DNA of 64,000 bases from Salipiger abyssi (GTDB lineage: Bacteria; Pseudomonadota; Alphaproteobacteria; Rhodobacterales; Rhodobacteraceae), in NCBI RefSeq assembly GCF_017311415.1, contig NZ_JAEKIS010000013.1, forward strand, positions 86,025-150,024. The letters are read 5' to 3'. The stretch's first letter is position 1. Each line of letters starts with the position of its first letter. The notes under the pieces are model-generated. The model was not told where the DNA came from. It did no database searches and saw nothing but the letters and a program-made list of their open reading frames with translations. Of the stretch, positions 42,412 to 51,924 are shown in pieces. Made by a program: the position numbers and the translations under genes.

Positions 42412-44571
42412 ATGCAGGAACCGGCCATCACCGAAGAGCTGATCGAAGCGCACGGCATCAAGCCCGACGAGTACGCGCGTATCCTGCAAATCCTCAACCG
42501 GGAGCCGACGTTCACCGAGCTTGGCATCTTCTCGGCCATGTGGAACGAGCATTGCTCCTACAAATCCTCCAAGATCCACCTCAAGACCCTGCCGACCACC
42601 GGCCCGCAGGTGATCTGCGGCCCCGGCGAGAATGCCGGCGTGGTCGATATCGGCGACGGTCAGGCGGTGGTCTTCAAGATGGAAAGCCACAACCACCCCT
42701 CCTATATCGAGCCCTATCAGGGCGCGGCCACCGGCGTGGGCGGCATCCTGCGCGACGTGTTCACCATGGGCGCGCGGCCCATCGCGGCGATGAACTCGCT
42801 CAGCTTCGGCGAAAAGGACCATCCCAAGACCCGGCGCCTGGTGCATGGCGTGGTCGAGGGTGTGGGCGGCTACGGCAACTGTTTCGGTGTGCCGACCGCC
42901 GGCGGCGAGGTGCGCTTTCACCCCGCCTATAACGGCAACTGCCTGGTCAACGCCTTTGCCGCGGGCCTCGCCGATACCGACAAGATTTTCTACTCGGCGG
43001 CCAGCGGCGTCGGCCGTCCCGTCGTCTATCTCGGCGCCAAGACCGGACGCGACGGCGTCGGCGGCGCCACCATGGCCAGCGCCGAGTTCGACGAGAGCAT
43101 CGAGGAAAAGCGCCCCACCGTTCAGGTCGGCGACCCCTTCACCGAAAAGCGCCTGATGGAGGCGACGCTGGAGCTGATGCAGACCGGCGCGGTGATCTCG
43201 ATCCAGGACATGGGCGCTGCCGGCCTCACCTGCTCGGCGGTCGAGATGGGCGACAAGGGCGGCCTCGGCGTGCGGCTGGATCTGGAAAAGGTGCCGCAGC
43301 GCGAAGAGAACATGACCGCCTACGAGATGATGCTGTCGGAAAGCCAGGAGCGCATGCTCATGGTGCTCGACCCGTCGAAAGAGGCCGAGGCCAAGGCGGT
43401 GTTCGACAAGTGGGATCTGGATTTTGCCATCGTCGGCGAGACCATCGAGGAAGACCGCTTCCTGATCATGCACAATGGCGTCTGCATGGCCGACATGCCG
43501 CTGTCGCGCCTGTCCTCCTCCGCCCCGGAATACGACCGCCCGTGGGAGCCCTCCGAGCCCGCGACCGAGCTGGCCGAGGTGCCGCAGATCGACCCTGTGG
43601 ACGGGCTGAAGGCGCTGATCTCGTCGCCGAACTACAGCTCGCGCGAATGGGTCTATGAGCAATATGACAGCCAGGTCATGGCCGACACGATGCGCATCCC
43701 CGGCTTCGGCTCGGGCGTGATCCGCGTGCATGGCACCGACAAGAAGCTGGCCTTCACCTCCGACGTGACGCCGCGCTACGTCAAGGCAAACCCGGTCGAG
43801 GGCGGCAAGCAGGCGGTGGCCGAGGCCTATCGCAACCTGAGCGCCGTCGGCGCCCTGCCGCTGGCCACCACCGACAACCTCAATTTCGGCAATCCGGAAA
43901 AACCCGAAATCATGGGCCAGTTCGTCGAGGCCCTGCGCGGCATCGGCGAGGCCTGCTCGGCGCTCGATATGCCGATCGTCTCGGGCAATGTCTCGCTCTA
44001 TAACGAGACCGACGGCGAGGGCATCCTGCCCACCCCCACCATAGGCGCCGTCGGCCTCATCGCCGCCGGCGAGGAACCGATCCTGGGCTATGCGCGCGAC
44101 GGCCATGTGGCGCTGCTCGTGGGCCGGACCGGCAGCCATCTCGGCCAGTCGGCGCTGCTTGCCGAGGTGTTCAACCGCGAAGAGGGCGACGCGCCCGCGG
44201 TGGATCTGGCCGAGGAAAAGCGCAACGGCACGTTCATCCGCGACAACCGCGACTGGATCAAATGCTGCACCGATCTCAGCGATGGCGGGCTGGCGCTCGC
44301 CGCCTTCGAGATGGCCGAGGCCTCGGGCACCGGCGTGCAACTCAACAGCGCCGACACCGCCGAGCTCTTTGGCGAGGATCAGGGCCGCTATCTCATCGCG
44401 TGCAGCTTCGATCAGGCCGAGGCGCTGATGATTGCGGCGGGACAGGCCGGTGTCGAGATCCAGACCGTTGGCCATTTCTCCGGCGACACGGTGAAATTCG
44501 GCAGCTCCGAAGCGCCGCTTTCCGAGCTGTCGCAGCTTTATCGCAGCAGTTTCGGCGCGCTTTTCGGCTGA
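42412..44571 (+). CDS. purL: Phosphoribosylformylglycinamidine synthase subunit PurL
   Basis: Fourth step of purine synthesis: ATP-dependent conversion of FGAR to FGAM, with ammonia from PurQ. The 719-aa small-type PurL has the N-terminal [18 protein letters not shown], the ATP site [23 protein letters not shown], and a repeated AIR-synthase half with [10 protein letters not shown]. Length is typical. purQ and purS are not in the window. Confidence 0.97.
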   Translation: MQEPAITEELIEAHGIKPDEYARILQILNREPTFTELGIFSAMWNEHCSYKSSKIHLKTLPTTGPQVICGPGENAGVVDIGDGQAVVFKMESHNHPSYIEPYQGAATGVGGILRDVFTMGARPIAAMNSLSFGEKDHPKTRRLVHGVVEGVGGYGNCFGVPTAGGEVRFHPAYNGNCLVNAFAAGLADTDKIFYSAASGVGRPVVYLGAKTGRDGVGGATMASAEFDESIEEKRPTVQVGDPFTEKRLMEATLELMQTGAVISIQDMGAAGLTCSAVEMGDKGGLGVRLDLEKVPQREENMTAYEMMLSESQERMLMVLDPSKEAEAKAVFDKWDLDFAIVGETIEEDRFLIMHNGVCMADMPLSRLSSSAPEYDRPWEPSEPATELAEVPQIDPVDGLKALISSPNYSSREWVYEQYDSQVMADTMRIPGFGSGVIRVHGTDKKLAFTSDVTPRYVKANPVEGGKQAVAEAYRNLSAVGALPLATTDNLNFGNPEKPEIMGQFVEALRGIGEACSALDMPIVSGNVSLYNETDGEGILPTPTIGAVGLIAAGEEPILGYARDGHVALLVGRTGSHLGQSALLAEVFNREEGDAPAVDLAEEKRNGTFIRDNRDWIKCCTDLSDGGLALAAFEMAEASGTGVQLNSADTAELFGEDQGRYLIACSFDQAEALMIAAGQAGVEIQTVGHFSGDTVKFGSSEAPLSELSQLYRSSFGALFG

Positions 44572-44900
44572 GGCGCGACGAAACCGAAGCCTAAATGCAA
44601 CGGACGGGAAATCCCGACTGTATCAGTCGGCATTTCCCCCACGTAAAGCTTGAGCCGTTGTCTTCCCACGCGGATGATAAGGTCAGAGACGACTTGGACA
44701 GGCTAACGCGCATACGCGCGGGCGAAGTGCAGTTCCGAAAGATCGGAATTGCGCGAATGCCTGACGGATCTTAAGCACTAGCTATCCCTCGGGGAGAGCC
44801 ACGCTCAGTCCTTTCCTCCAGAACGCGTTTCCGTTTTTTGTTCCGCGCCCACGCGCATCGTGTGTTGCCTTTGTCACCACCTGAAACGACCGCGAGAGCT
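44572..44900 (+). other. Structured intergenic region, possible RNA element
   Basis: No ORF is visible in these 329 bp between purL and a LysR gene, but the sequence folds strongly. Hairpin 1 pairs GGGAAAT-C-CCGACTG (44606-44620) with CAGTCGG-C-ATTTCCC (44624-44638) around TAT. Hairpin 2 pairs GCAGTTCCGA (44729-44738) with TCGGAATTGC (44743-44752) around AAGA and is closed by CAGGC/GCCTG (44699-44703 with 44759-44763). A small GCGC-ATAC-GCGC hairpin lies inside. No T-tract follows hairpin 1, so it is not a plain terminator. Not assigned to a known RNA family. Confidence 0.35.
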
Positions 44901-45761
44901 ATGACCAACTGGGACGATCTGCGCTTTCTCGTTGCGCTGTCCAAGACCGGAACGATGACCGCCGCCGCCAAGATTCTCGGCACCAATACCGCCACGGTAT
45001 CGCGCCGCATCGACCGGCTTTCGGAAACGCTCGGCATGCCGGCTTTTATCAAGACCGGCGACGGCTGGCGTCCCTCCGAGGCGGTGTCTCCGCTGATCCA
45101 GCTGGCGCAGAATTTCGACGGCGAACTTCAGGCGACGCTGAACAGCCGGCCGGTCAATAACACTGCGGAACCGGTCACCATCAGCCTCGGCAGTGTGCCG
45201 ATCATCACTGCATTGGTGCTGTTTCCCGGATTGAAAAGGCATCACCGGATGCTCGACGGCATCCGCCTGGATTTCTCCGACAGGATGTTCCGAGAGGGCC
45301 TTGGCGAGAACGATCTGGTCATTCAGTTCATTCGTCCCGCACAAGGCCGGATCATCGCGCGCAAAGTCGGCAGCTTGACCTTCCGCTTCTATCGCTACCG
45401 CGAGGGCGGATGCCTCGAGAACTGGGCCGGCCTCAGCGGTGCCCATGACGAACAAGCGCTGATGCGTTTCGGTCACGAGGCCTTTGGCCGCGCGCCGCGG
45501 CTGCGGGTCGATCATGTCATGGCGCTGCACAGGCTGATGCAGGAAACCCGCCTGCCCGGCCCGCTTCCCGACATTCTGGCGGCGCAGGATCCCGAGCTGG
45601 TTCCGTTGCAGCCGGACACCCCGACGCAGACCGAGGAATGCTGGCTGTTCTATCACGAAAGCCGCCGTAACGATCCGGGGATCCGCCGCACGCTCGAATG
45701 GGTCACCACCTGCTTCGAGGCGCTCGATCAGGCCGCTCAGACCATACCCGCCGGGCAATAG
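44901..45761 (+). CDS. LysR-family transcriptional regulator
   Basis: A 286-aa regulator. The winged helix is WDDLRFLVALSKTGTMTAAAKILGTNTATVSRRIDRLSE. The effector domain is more divergent and shorter than usual, with ISLGSVPIITALVLFPGL as its first strand-helix. The ATG at 44901 is the clear family start. It follows the structured gap after purL and is followed by a small membrane protein gene about 100 bp on. Target unknown. Confidence 0.85.
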   Translation: MTNWDDLRFLVALSKTGTMTAAAKILGTNTATVSRRIDRLSETLGMPAFIKTGDGWRPSEAVSPLIQLAQNFDGELQATLNSRPVNNTAEPVTISLGSVPIITALVLFPGLKRHHRMLDGIRLDFSDRMFREGLGENDLVIQFIRPAQGRIIARKVGSLTFRFYRYREGGCLENWAGLSGAHDEQALMRFGHEAFGRAPRLRVDHVMALHRLMQETRLPGPLPDILAAQDPELVPLQPDTPTQTEECWLFYHESRRNDPGIRRTLEWVTTCFEALDQAAQTIPAGQ

Positions 45762-45864
45762 TCTATTTCTGCAAGTGCAGCCTTTCAAAATTAACTATTG
45801 GAACTTACGGCGGTTTCGCGCAGGTTAAATTCAACCAAAAGAAGAAATCCGAGCAGAAAAACCA

Positions 45865-46257
45865 ATGTCAGACATTCTTTCCGCGCTGCAATGCGCGTTG
45901 CGCATCGTGCTGGCCGCGATCCTTGGCTACACGGTGGCCAGCGAGTTCTTTCAGACCAACGCCATGCAGATCGGCTGGTATATCTCGCCCCGCCATGTCG
46001 GCCTGACCGCTGCCGTGATCTGCGCGCTTCTCTTCACCGTCAGCATCTGGCTGCTTTTCGGCGTGCGGACCCGCGTCGTCGCGCTGATGGGTCTGGCGCT
46101 CTATCTCGGGCTCGAAGTCGTTCATCCCGGGCTCAGCAGCGCCGACAGCCAGGTTCTTTTGAGCAGTGCCATCGTGGTGCTGCTTGGTCTGCCGCTCATC
46201 ATCTTTGGCGGCGGCAAGTTCAGTGTGGTGCGTGCAGGCTGGCGCGGGGCGATCTGA
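45865..46257 (+). CDS. Small four-helix membrane protein, DoxX-like
   Basis: A 130-aa protein with four hydrophobic segments (about 9-24, 46-65, 70-85, 98-115) and short polar loops, the size and shape of DoxX/DUF-type membrane proteins. The family could not be fixed. The start is ATG at 45865 in a purine-rich leader. A terminator follows. It may share a message with the LysR gene upstream. Confidence 0.65.
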   Translation: MSDILSALQCALRIVLAAILGYTVASEFFQTNAMQIGWYISPRHVGLTAAVICALLFTVSIWLLFGVRTRVVALMGLALYLGLEVVHPGLSSADSQVLLSSAIVVLLGLPLIIFGGGKFSVVRAGWRGAI

Positions 46258-46328
46258 ACCCGTCGCGAGCCTCTCTCTCTCTTTTACTCTCTCTTCTACC
46301 CGTACCAGTGAATAACACCCGAAGACTA

Positions 46329-46357
46329 GGCGGCCGCGTTTTTGGCCGCCTTTTTTT
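46329..46357 (+). terminator. Rho-independent terminator after the small membrane protein
   Basis: GGCGGCC (46329-46335) pairs with GGCCGCC (46344-46350), followed by seven T. Confidence 0.9.
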
Positions 46358-46384
46358 CGTTTAGAAAAGAGGGCCTTGCGCAGC

Positions 46385-46408
46385 GGTGGGCAAATTGCCC
46401 ACCCTACG
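46385..46408. repeat. Short interspersed palindrome GGTGGGCA-N3-TGCCCACC, copy 4
   Basis: Same unit as at 1556, with loop AAT and the CTACG tail. It lies 10 bp beyond the M32 carboxypeptidase stop, again at a transcript 3' end. Confidence 0.75.
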
Positions 46409-46417
46409 CCCGCACAC

Positions 46418-47893
46418 TTAAAGACTGTAGATGGCGCCGAACTTGGCTTCGAGATAATCCAGCAGCGGCGCCTCGCTCGGGGCCTCGCCACAGGCCTTCT
46501 CGATCACCGCGCGCGGCTCGTAGAGCCCGCCATATTGCTGCACGTTGTCGCGCAGCCAGCCCGTGGCCTTATCCAGATCCCCCGCCGCAAGCTGCGCGTC
46601 GAGATCGGGCTCGGCCGCGCGCAGCGCCTTGTGCAGGCAGCCGGCATAGACATTGCCCAGCGAGTAGGTGGGGAAATAGCCGAAAAGCCCCGCCGACCAG
46701 TGCACATCCTGCAATACCCCGTCCGAAGGCTTGTCCACGGCAAAGCCGAAATCCTTGGCAAAGCGCTCGTTCCAGGCCGCTTCCAGATCGGCCACCTCGA
46801 GATCGCCGGCGATCAGCGCGCGTTCGAGATCGAAGCGCAGCAGCACATGCAGGTTGTACTGCACCTCGTCCGCCTCGGTGCGGATATAACCGTTATGGAT
46901 CCGGTTCACCGCCGCATAGAACGCCTCCGGCCCGCCGATCGCGAGATCGCCGAAAAGCTCGGTCATCCGCTCGTAGAGCCAGCCGGTAAAGGCGCGCGAC
47001 CGACCGAGCTGGTTTTCGTAGATCCGGCTCTGGCTCTCATGCACGCCCATGGAGACACCCTGCCCCAGCGGCGTGAAGCGATAGCCGCCGCGGATCGTCT
47101 GCTCATAGCAGGCATGGCCGACCTCATGGATCGTCGAATAGAGACAATTGAACGGATCGAGCGCATTGGTCCGCGTGGTGATGCGCACATCGTCGCCGCT
47201 ACCGGCGGTGAACGGATGCACCGATTTGTCGAGCCGCCCGCGCGCCATCTCGTAGCCGAAGGTCTTGGCCACCATGCGCGACAGCTTCATCTGCGCCTGC
47301 TCGTCGAAAGTGCCCTCCAGCGGCGCCGGCTGCGGCTGCTCAAGCACCGCCTGCCGCAGCGCCACGAGGCGCGGGCGCAGCGCTCCGAACATTTCCGCAA
47401 GCTGCGCGGCGGAGGCGCCCGGCTCGTAATCGTCGAGCAGCGCGTCATAGACATCGCCCCCCGCCGCCAGCGCCGCGCCCTCCTCGCGCTTGAGCTGCAC
47501 CACCTCGGCCAGCACCGGCGCGAAGGCGGCGAAATCGTCATCCGCCCGCGCCTCGGCCCAGACGCGATGCGCGCGGCTGGTGAGCCGCGCCAGATCCGAG
47601 GCGAGTTTCGCCGGCACCCGGTTCGCCCGCTCATAGCTGCGGCGGATATGGCGCAGCTGCGCGGCGCCCTCCTCGTCGAGCGCCTCGCCCGCGGCTGCCT
47701 CCAGCCAGTCGCCGATGCGCGGATCGGTGCGCCGCGCGTGCAGCACCGATTCCATCGCCGCCAGCTCTTCGGAGCGCTGATCGGCAGCGCCGCGCGGCAT
47801 CATGGTTTCCTGATCCCAGCCGAGACGGCCCGCCACCTGCGCCAGCGCGCCGGTTTCCCGCTCATGGCTCATCAACTCGTCATAGGCGCTCAT
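46418..47893 (-). CDS. Carboxypeptidase Taq family (M32) metallopeptidase
   Basis: Zinc carboxypeptidase that trims C-terminal residues. The 491-aa protein has the metal site in STIHEVGHACYEQ (HEXXH), followed by GVHESQSRIYENQLGRS, which supplies the third ligand Glu, and the family stretch GYIRTEADEVQYNLHVLLRFDLERALI. Its start overlaps the ctaA stop by 4 bp (ATGA). Length and active site are normal. Cytosolic peptide turnover is the likely role. Confidence 0.95.
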   Translation of the reverse strand: MSAYDELMSHERETGALAQVAGRLGWDQETMMPRGAADQRSEELAAMESVLHARRTDPRIGDWLEAAAGEALDEEGAAQLRHIRRSYERANRVPAKLASDLARLTSRAHRVWAEARADDDFAAFAPVLAEVVQLKREEGAALAAGGDVYDALLDDYEPGASAAQLAEMFGALRPRLVALRQAVLEQPQPAPLEGTFDEQAQMKLSRMVAKTFGYEMARGRLDKSVHPFTAGSGDDVRITTRTNALDPFNCLYSTIHEVGHACYEQTIRGGYRFTPLGQGVSMGVHESQSRIYENQLGRSRAFTGWLYERMTELFGDLAIGGPEAFYAAVNRIHNGYIRTEADEVQYNLHVLLRFDLERALIAGDLEVADLEAAWNERFAKDFGFAVDKPSDGVLQDVHWSAGLFGYFPTYSLGNVYAGCLHKALRAAEPDLDAQLAAGDLDKATGWLRDNVQQYGGLYEPRAVIEKACGEAPSEAPLLDYLEAKFGAIYSL

Positions 47894-49035
47894 GTCGCGC
47901 TCCCCCGGATGGATTGGGTCTTGGGATATTGCGCGCCGAACCGCGCGCGGATGATCAGCACCCAGAGCACGACGGCGCCGATCTGGTGGGTGATGGCGAT
48001 ATGCATCTGCGCCACATAGAGCACGGTGACCACGCCCAGCACGACCTGAAGCGCCAGCATCGCCATCACCGCGTTAAAGCGGAACCGCGTGTCGGCATTG
48101 GCCGATTTGCGCGCCCTGAGCCAGGTCACGAGACCGAAGACAAAGAGCAGATAGCCCGCCATCCGGTGCATGAACTGCACAAGCCCCGGATCTTCGAAGA
48201 AGTTGCGCCAGAGCGGCACCAGATCGAAGGGCTGCGGCGGAAAGAAACCGCCCGCCATCAGCGGCCAGTCGGTATAGCTGCGCCCGGCGTCGATGCCCGC
48301 GACCAGCGCGCCGAGGAGTATTTGCAGGAAGGCGAAATGCATCAACCCGGTGCCCATGGAAAACAGCTTGGCCTCGCGCCCGCGTCGCGCCTGCATCAGC
48401 GCGCGCTCGTCACGCCCCAGCGCGAACACGTACCAGGCGATGAAGCCGAGGATGACAAAGGCCAGCCCGAGATGCGTCGCCAGCCGATAGGAGGCCACGT
48501 CAAGCATCTCGCCCTCCAGCCCCGAGGACACCATCCACCAGCCGATGGCGCCCTGCACCCCGCCCAGAACGCCGATGCCGAGCAGTCGCCCGGTCCAGCC
48601 GGTGGGGATCTTGCGCGCCACCAGAAAGCCCACGAAACCCAGCGCCCAGACCAGTCCGATCACCCGGCCAAGCTGCCGGTGACCCCATTCCCACCAATAG
48701 ATGCCCTTGAATTCGGCAAGGGTCATCTGGTTGTTCTGCAACTGGAATTCCGGGATCTGCTGATAGAGCGCAAACTCCGCCTCCCAGTCGGCCTGGCTCA
48801 TCGGCGGCAGCGCGCCGGTAAGCGGCTTCCACTCGGTGATGCTCAGCCCGCTATCGGTGAGCCGCGTCAGCCCTCCCACCACGATCATCGCCATGACCAG
48901 CGCAAAAAGCAGCATCAGCCAGAGCCGGATGGCGCCGCGCGCGCCGCCCCGGCCCTTGTCGATCATGCCGCCCGCCGGCTGCGCCCTGGGCGCCTCGGCA
49001 CCGACCTCTTCGAAGAGCTTGCGCTTTTCGGCCAT
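47890..49035 (-). CDS. ctaA: Heme A synthase (type 2 CtaA)
   Basis: Converts heme O to heme A for aa3 oxidases. The 381-aa protein has about eight membrane helices and the heme-ligand histidines in WWEWGHRQLGR, RLATHLGLAF, FMHRMAGYLLF and AITHQIGAVV. GGLTRLTDSGLSITEWKPLTG near residue 60 is the CtaA/COX15 signature. It is co-transcribed with the M32 peptidase gene. Confidence 0.95.
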   Translation of the reverse strand: MAEKRKLFEEVGAEAPRAQPAGGMIDKGRGGARGAIRLWLMLLFALVMAMIVVGGLTRLTDSGLSITEWKPLTGALPPMSQADWEAEFALYQQIPEFQLQNNQMTLAEFKGIYWWEWGHRQLGRVIGLVWALGFVGFLVARKIPTGWTGRLLGIGVLGGVQGAIGWWMVSSGLEGEMLDVASYRLATHLGLAFVILGFIAWYVFALGRDERALMQARRGREAKLFSMGTGLMHFAFLQILLGALVAGIDAGRSYTDWPLMAGGFFPPQPFDLVPLWRNFFEDPGLVQFMHRMAGYLLFVFGLVTWLRARKSANADTRFRFNAVMAMLALQVVLGVVTVLYVAQMHIAITHQIGAVVLWVLIIRARFGAQYPKTQSIRGSAT

Positions 49036-49201
49036 GATGTTCCTCTCCCTGATCCGGTCGGACGATAGGCCCGCCCCCGAGGTGCTTCAACCCCGCCCGA
49101 CCCCGCCGCCCGGGCTGCATCGCCGCAGGCTGCAAAACACCCGCCCCGGACCAGATCCGGGGCCTCACTCTCACCGCCCGAAGACAACGCCGGCCAAACC
49201 C

Positions 49202-49945
49202 TCAGCCGCGTTCCTTCCAGCGCACCATCTGCCGCATGATCCCGTGCAGCGTGCGCACATCCTCGCTGGTCAGCGGCATGCGGCTCCAGAGGTTGCGCAG
49301 CGTCAGCTTCATCGCCGGCGCCTTGTGCTCGGGGAAAAAGAACCCCGCGTCGTCGAGCCGCTGCTCGTAATGCTCCGCAAGCTTCTCGACCTCGATGCCG
49401 CTGGCCCAGGCCGCGCCCGCCATCTCGTCGCGCCGCGCCTCGATCTCGGCGCTCGCCCGGCGCCACTCATAGGCGCAGAGCAGCACGCATTGCGCGAGGT
49501 TCAGCGAGGGGAATTCGGGGTTCACCGGCACCGAGATGATCGCATTGGCCTGCGCCACATCGGCGTTCTCCAGCCCCGCACGCTCCGGCCCGAAGAGCAC
49601 GGCAACCCGGCCACCCTCAGCCAGCCGCGCCGCCGCCGCGCGCATCGCCTCTTCCGGCGAATAGACCGTCTTGGTCATACCGCGCTGCCGGGCCGTGGTG
49701 GCAAAGACCAGATCGCAGTCGCCCACCGCGCCCGCCACGTCCTCGCTCAGCACCGCCGCGTCCAGCAGCCGCCCCGCGCCCGAGGCCATCGCCACCGAGG
49801 CCGGGTTCGGCCAGCCGTCGCGCGGGCTCACCAGCCGCATGCGGTCGAGGCCGAAATTCCACATCGCCCGCGCCGCAGCACCGATATTCTCGCCCATCTG
49901 GGGCCGGACCAGCACAAAGGCCGGTTGTGTCTGTTCGCCGGGCAT
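49202..49945 (-). CDS. trmJ: tRNA (cytidine/uridine-2'-O-)-methyltransferase TrmJ
   Basis: SPOUT-fold enzyme that 2'-O-methylates position 32 of tRNAs. The 247-aa protein has FVLVRPQMGENIGAAARAMWNFGL, VAVLFGPERAGLENADV and NPEFPSLNLAQCVLLCAYE, the three knot motifs. A C-terminal helical extension (MPLTSEDVRTLHGIMRQMV) distinguishes TrmJ from TrmL. The ATG at 49945 follows GGAGG. Single gene. Confidence 0.92.
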   Translation of the reverse strand: MPGEQTQPAFVLVRPQMGENIGAAARAMWNFGLDRMRLVSPRDGWPNPASVAMASGAGRLLDAAVLSEDVAGAVGDCDLVFATTARQRGMTKTVYSPEEAMRAAAARLAEGGRVAVLFGPERAGLENADVAQANAIISVPVNPEFPSLNLAQCVLLCAYEWRRASAEIEARRDEMAGAAWASGIEVEKLAEHYEQRLDDAGFFFPEHKAPAMKLTLRNLWSRMPLTSEDVRTLHGIMRQMVRWKERG

Positions 49946-50080
49946 CGCCCCTCCAAATCCTCTCGCCGCCTGAGTAAAGGCCCCGCAAATCAAGGGCAAG
50001 CCCGCTTCCATTGGCAAAAAATATCCCCGCCGGAGGCGTCCGCCCGATAAGCTGGGCGCGAACCGACGAGAGGAGCGCCC

Positions 50081-50410
50081 ATGGCCTATGACGAGGGACT
50101 GGCGGAAACCCTGCGCGACGCGCTCGGCGCGCTGCCCGGGCTCGGCGAGAAACGCATGTTCGGCGCGCTGTGCTTCCTGCGCGATGGCAATATGATCTGC
50201 GGCATCCGGGGCGCCGGCGGGCTCTTCCGCACCGGCAAGGAGGCGCTGGAGGAGGCCGAGGCGCTGCCCGGCGTGGCGCCGGCGATCATGGGCGGGCGTC
50301 GCATGGGCGGCTTTGTCGAAGCCGATGAATATGCCATGGCCGATGACGAGATCCGCGCGCGCCTGCTCGACATGGCGCTGGCCTTCACCGCGATGCTGCC
50401 GCCCAAGTAA
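50081..50410 (+). CDS. TfoX/Sxy N-terminal domain protein
   Basis: A 109-aa protein matching the TfoX N-terminal domain: EKRMFGALCFLRDGNMICGI followed by a MGGFVEADEYA segment. In gammaproteobacteria the full-length TfoX induces competence. Short alphaproteobacterial forms lack the C-terminal domain and have no known function. AGGAG lies 7 bases before the ATG. Confidence 0.85.
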   Translation: MAYDEGLAETLRDALGALPGLGEKRMFGALCFLRDGNMICGIRGAGGLFRTGKEALEEAEALPGVAPAIMGGRRMGGFVEADEYAMADDEIRARLLDMALAFTAMLPPK

Positions 50411-50472
50411 CCCCTTGGCACCGCGCCGTTTAACGCGATATAGGGGCCGGATCACACCCGAGGAGCCCTGAC

Positions 50473-51093
50473 ATGGCCGAAACCGACCTGCCCCAGCTCT
50501 ATCTCATCACCCCGCCGGAGTTCGATCTCAGCGCCTTTCCCGCGCGGCTCTCTGCCGTGCTCGATGTGGCCGAGATCGCCTGCATCCGGCTGGCGCTAGC
50601 CACCCGCGACGAGGACAAGCTGCTGCGCGCCGCCGATGCCGTGCGCGAGGTCGCCCATGCCCATGACGTGGCGCTGGTGATCGACACCCATGTGGTGCTG
50701 GCGCAGCGGCTGGGGCTCGACGGGGTGCATCTCACCGACGGTTCGCGCTCGGTGCGCCACGCCCGCAAGGAGCTCGGCACCGATGCCATCGTCGGCGCCT
50801 TCTGCGGCAGCTCGAAACATGACGGCATGACCGCCGGCGAAAACGGCGCCGATTACGTCTCTTTCGGCCCGGTGGGCGGCGCCTCGCTCGGCGACGGCAC
50901 GCTGGCGGAACGCGAACTCTTCGAGTGGTGGTCGCAGATGATCGAGTTGCCGGTGGTGGCCGAGGGCGGAGTGACCCCGGAGCTGGTGACCGCGCTGACG
51001 CCGGTCACCGATTTCTTCGGCATCGGCGAGGAGATCTGGGACGAGGAAGACGCGGCGGCGGCGCTGAAGACGCTCATCGCCGCCATGCGCTGA
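50473..51093 (+). CDS. Thiamine phosphate synthase-like protein
   Basis: A 206-aa TIM-barrel of the ThiE/TenI type (YLITPP at the start, GLDGVHLTDGSRSV, ADYVSFGPVGG, VVAEGGVTPELV). The canonical pyrophosphate-binding GVHLGQ-D motif is replaced by GVHLTDG, and the RxD before it is shifted. It may therefore be a regulatory or altered-substrate homologue rather than a working ThiE. No thiamine riboswitch is seen upstream. Converges with olsA, 3 bp between stops. Confidence 0.78.
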   Translation: MAETDLPQLYLITPPEFDLSAFPARLSAVLDVAEIACIRLALATRDEDKLLRAADAVREVAHAHDVALVIDTHVVLAQRLGLDGVHLTDGSRSVRHARKELGTDAIVGAFCGSSKHDGMTAGENGADYVSFGPVGGASLGDGTLAERELFEWWSQMIELPVVAEGGVTPELVTALTPVTDFFGIGEEIWDEEDAAAALKTLIAAMR

Positions 51094-51096
51094 GGC

Positions 51097-51924
51097 TCAG
51101 GCCCCGCCGGAGGGATGCGCCGCGCGCACCTGCGCTTCGAGATGCGCCGCCAGCGTCTTGCGGTTGGGATGCGCATCCACCCGCACCGGCGGATGATAGA
51201 TCAGCTCCACCCGTCCGCGATGCCTTGCGCCCAGCAGCCTGAGCAGATGCGGGCCAAATTCCATATCGCCCCACCAGCCGTAAAATCGCGGATCCTCGCC
51301 CTCTGGCGCATGATAAATCACCGTGACAGCCTGCACTTGCAGCTCATGCTTCAGGTGATCGCTGAAAAACGCCGCAAACAGCGTTGATTTGAAAGGCAGA
51401 ACCCGTTGGCCGTCGGTCGATGTGCCCTCGGGAAAGAACAGCAGCCGGTGACCGTGCAGCAGCCGCTCCTCGAAGGCGCGTTTCTGCTCTGCGGCCTGAC
51501 GCGGATCGCGGGTGATGAACACCGTGCCGGTGGCGCGCGCCAGCCAGCCGATCAGCGGCCAGTTCGCCACCTCGGCCTTGGAAACGAAATAGACATTGCG
51601 CCGCGCGTTCAGCGCAAAGATGTCGAGCCAGGAGGAATGATTGGCCACCAGCGCGCCGGGGCCAATCATGCGCGGGCCGGACACGCTGACGGGAATACCC
51701 AGAATGACAAAGGCGGCGCGGCAGACGCCCTGGGAAATCCACGGCGTGACCGGGCGGCTCTGACCGCAGAGCGGGCGCTCAATCAGCCGAAGCAGCAGCT
51801 TCAGCGCCAGCCCGAGCAGCACCAGCCCGCCCAGCAGCAGACCGCGCCAGGCCACCCGCAACCAGTCGGCGCCGCGCAGCCGGATTTCGGGCGGGGCGTC
51901 GCCGCGCCATGTCGGGCCGCTCAC
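51097..51924 (-). CDS. olsA: Lyso-ornithine lipid O-acyltransferase OlsA
   Basis: Second step of ornithine-lipid synthesis, adding a fatty acid to the 3-hydroxyl of lyso-ornithine lipid. The 275-aa protein has an N-terminal membrane helix (about 28-46), the acyltransferase box NHSSWLD (95-101) and FPEGTSTDG (164-172). The start is GTG at 51924, overlapping the olsB stop as GTGA. Adjacent olsB makes the ornithine-lipid role more likely than plain PlsC activity, although some OlsA proteins do both. Confidence 0.85.
   Translation of the reverse strand: MSGPTWRGDAPPEIRLRGADWLRVAWRGLLLGGLVLLGLALKLLLRLIERPLCGQSRPVTPWISQGVCRAAFVILGIPVSVSGPRMIGPGALVANHSSWLDIFALNARRNVYFVSKAEVANWPLIGWLARATGTVFITRDPRQAAEQKRAFEERLLHGHRLLFFPEGTSTDGQRVLPFKSTLFAAFFSDHLKHELQVQAVTVIYHAPEGEDPRFYGWWGDMEFGPHLLRLLGARHRGRVELIYHPPVRVDAHPNRKTLAAHLEAQVRAAHPSGGA

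Noticed and set aside
42376..44475. 699-codon minus-strand open frame opposite purL
   Set aside because: Antisense shadow of purL with low-complexity His/Gly/Leu-rich translation.
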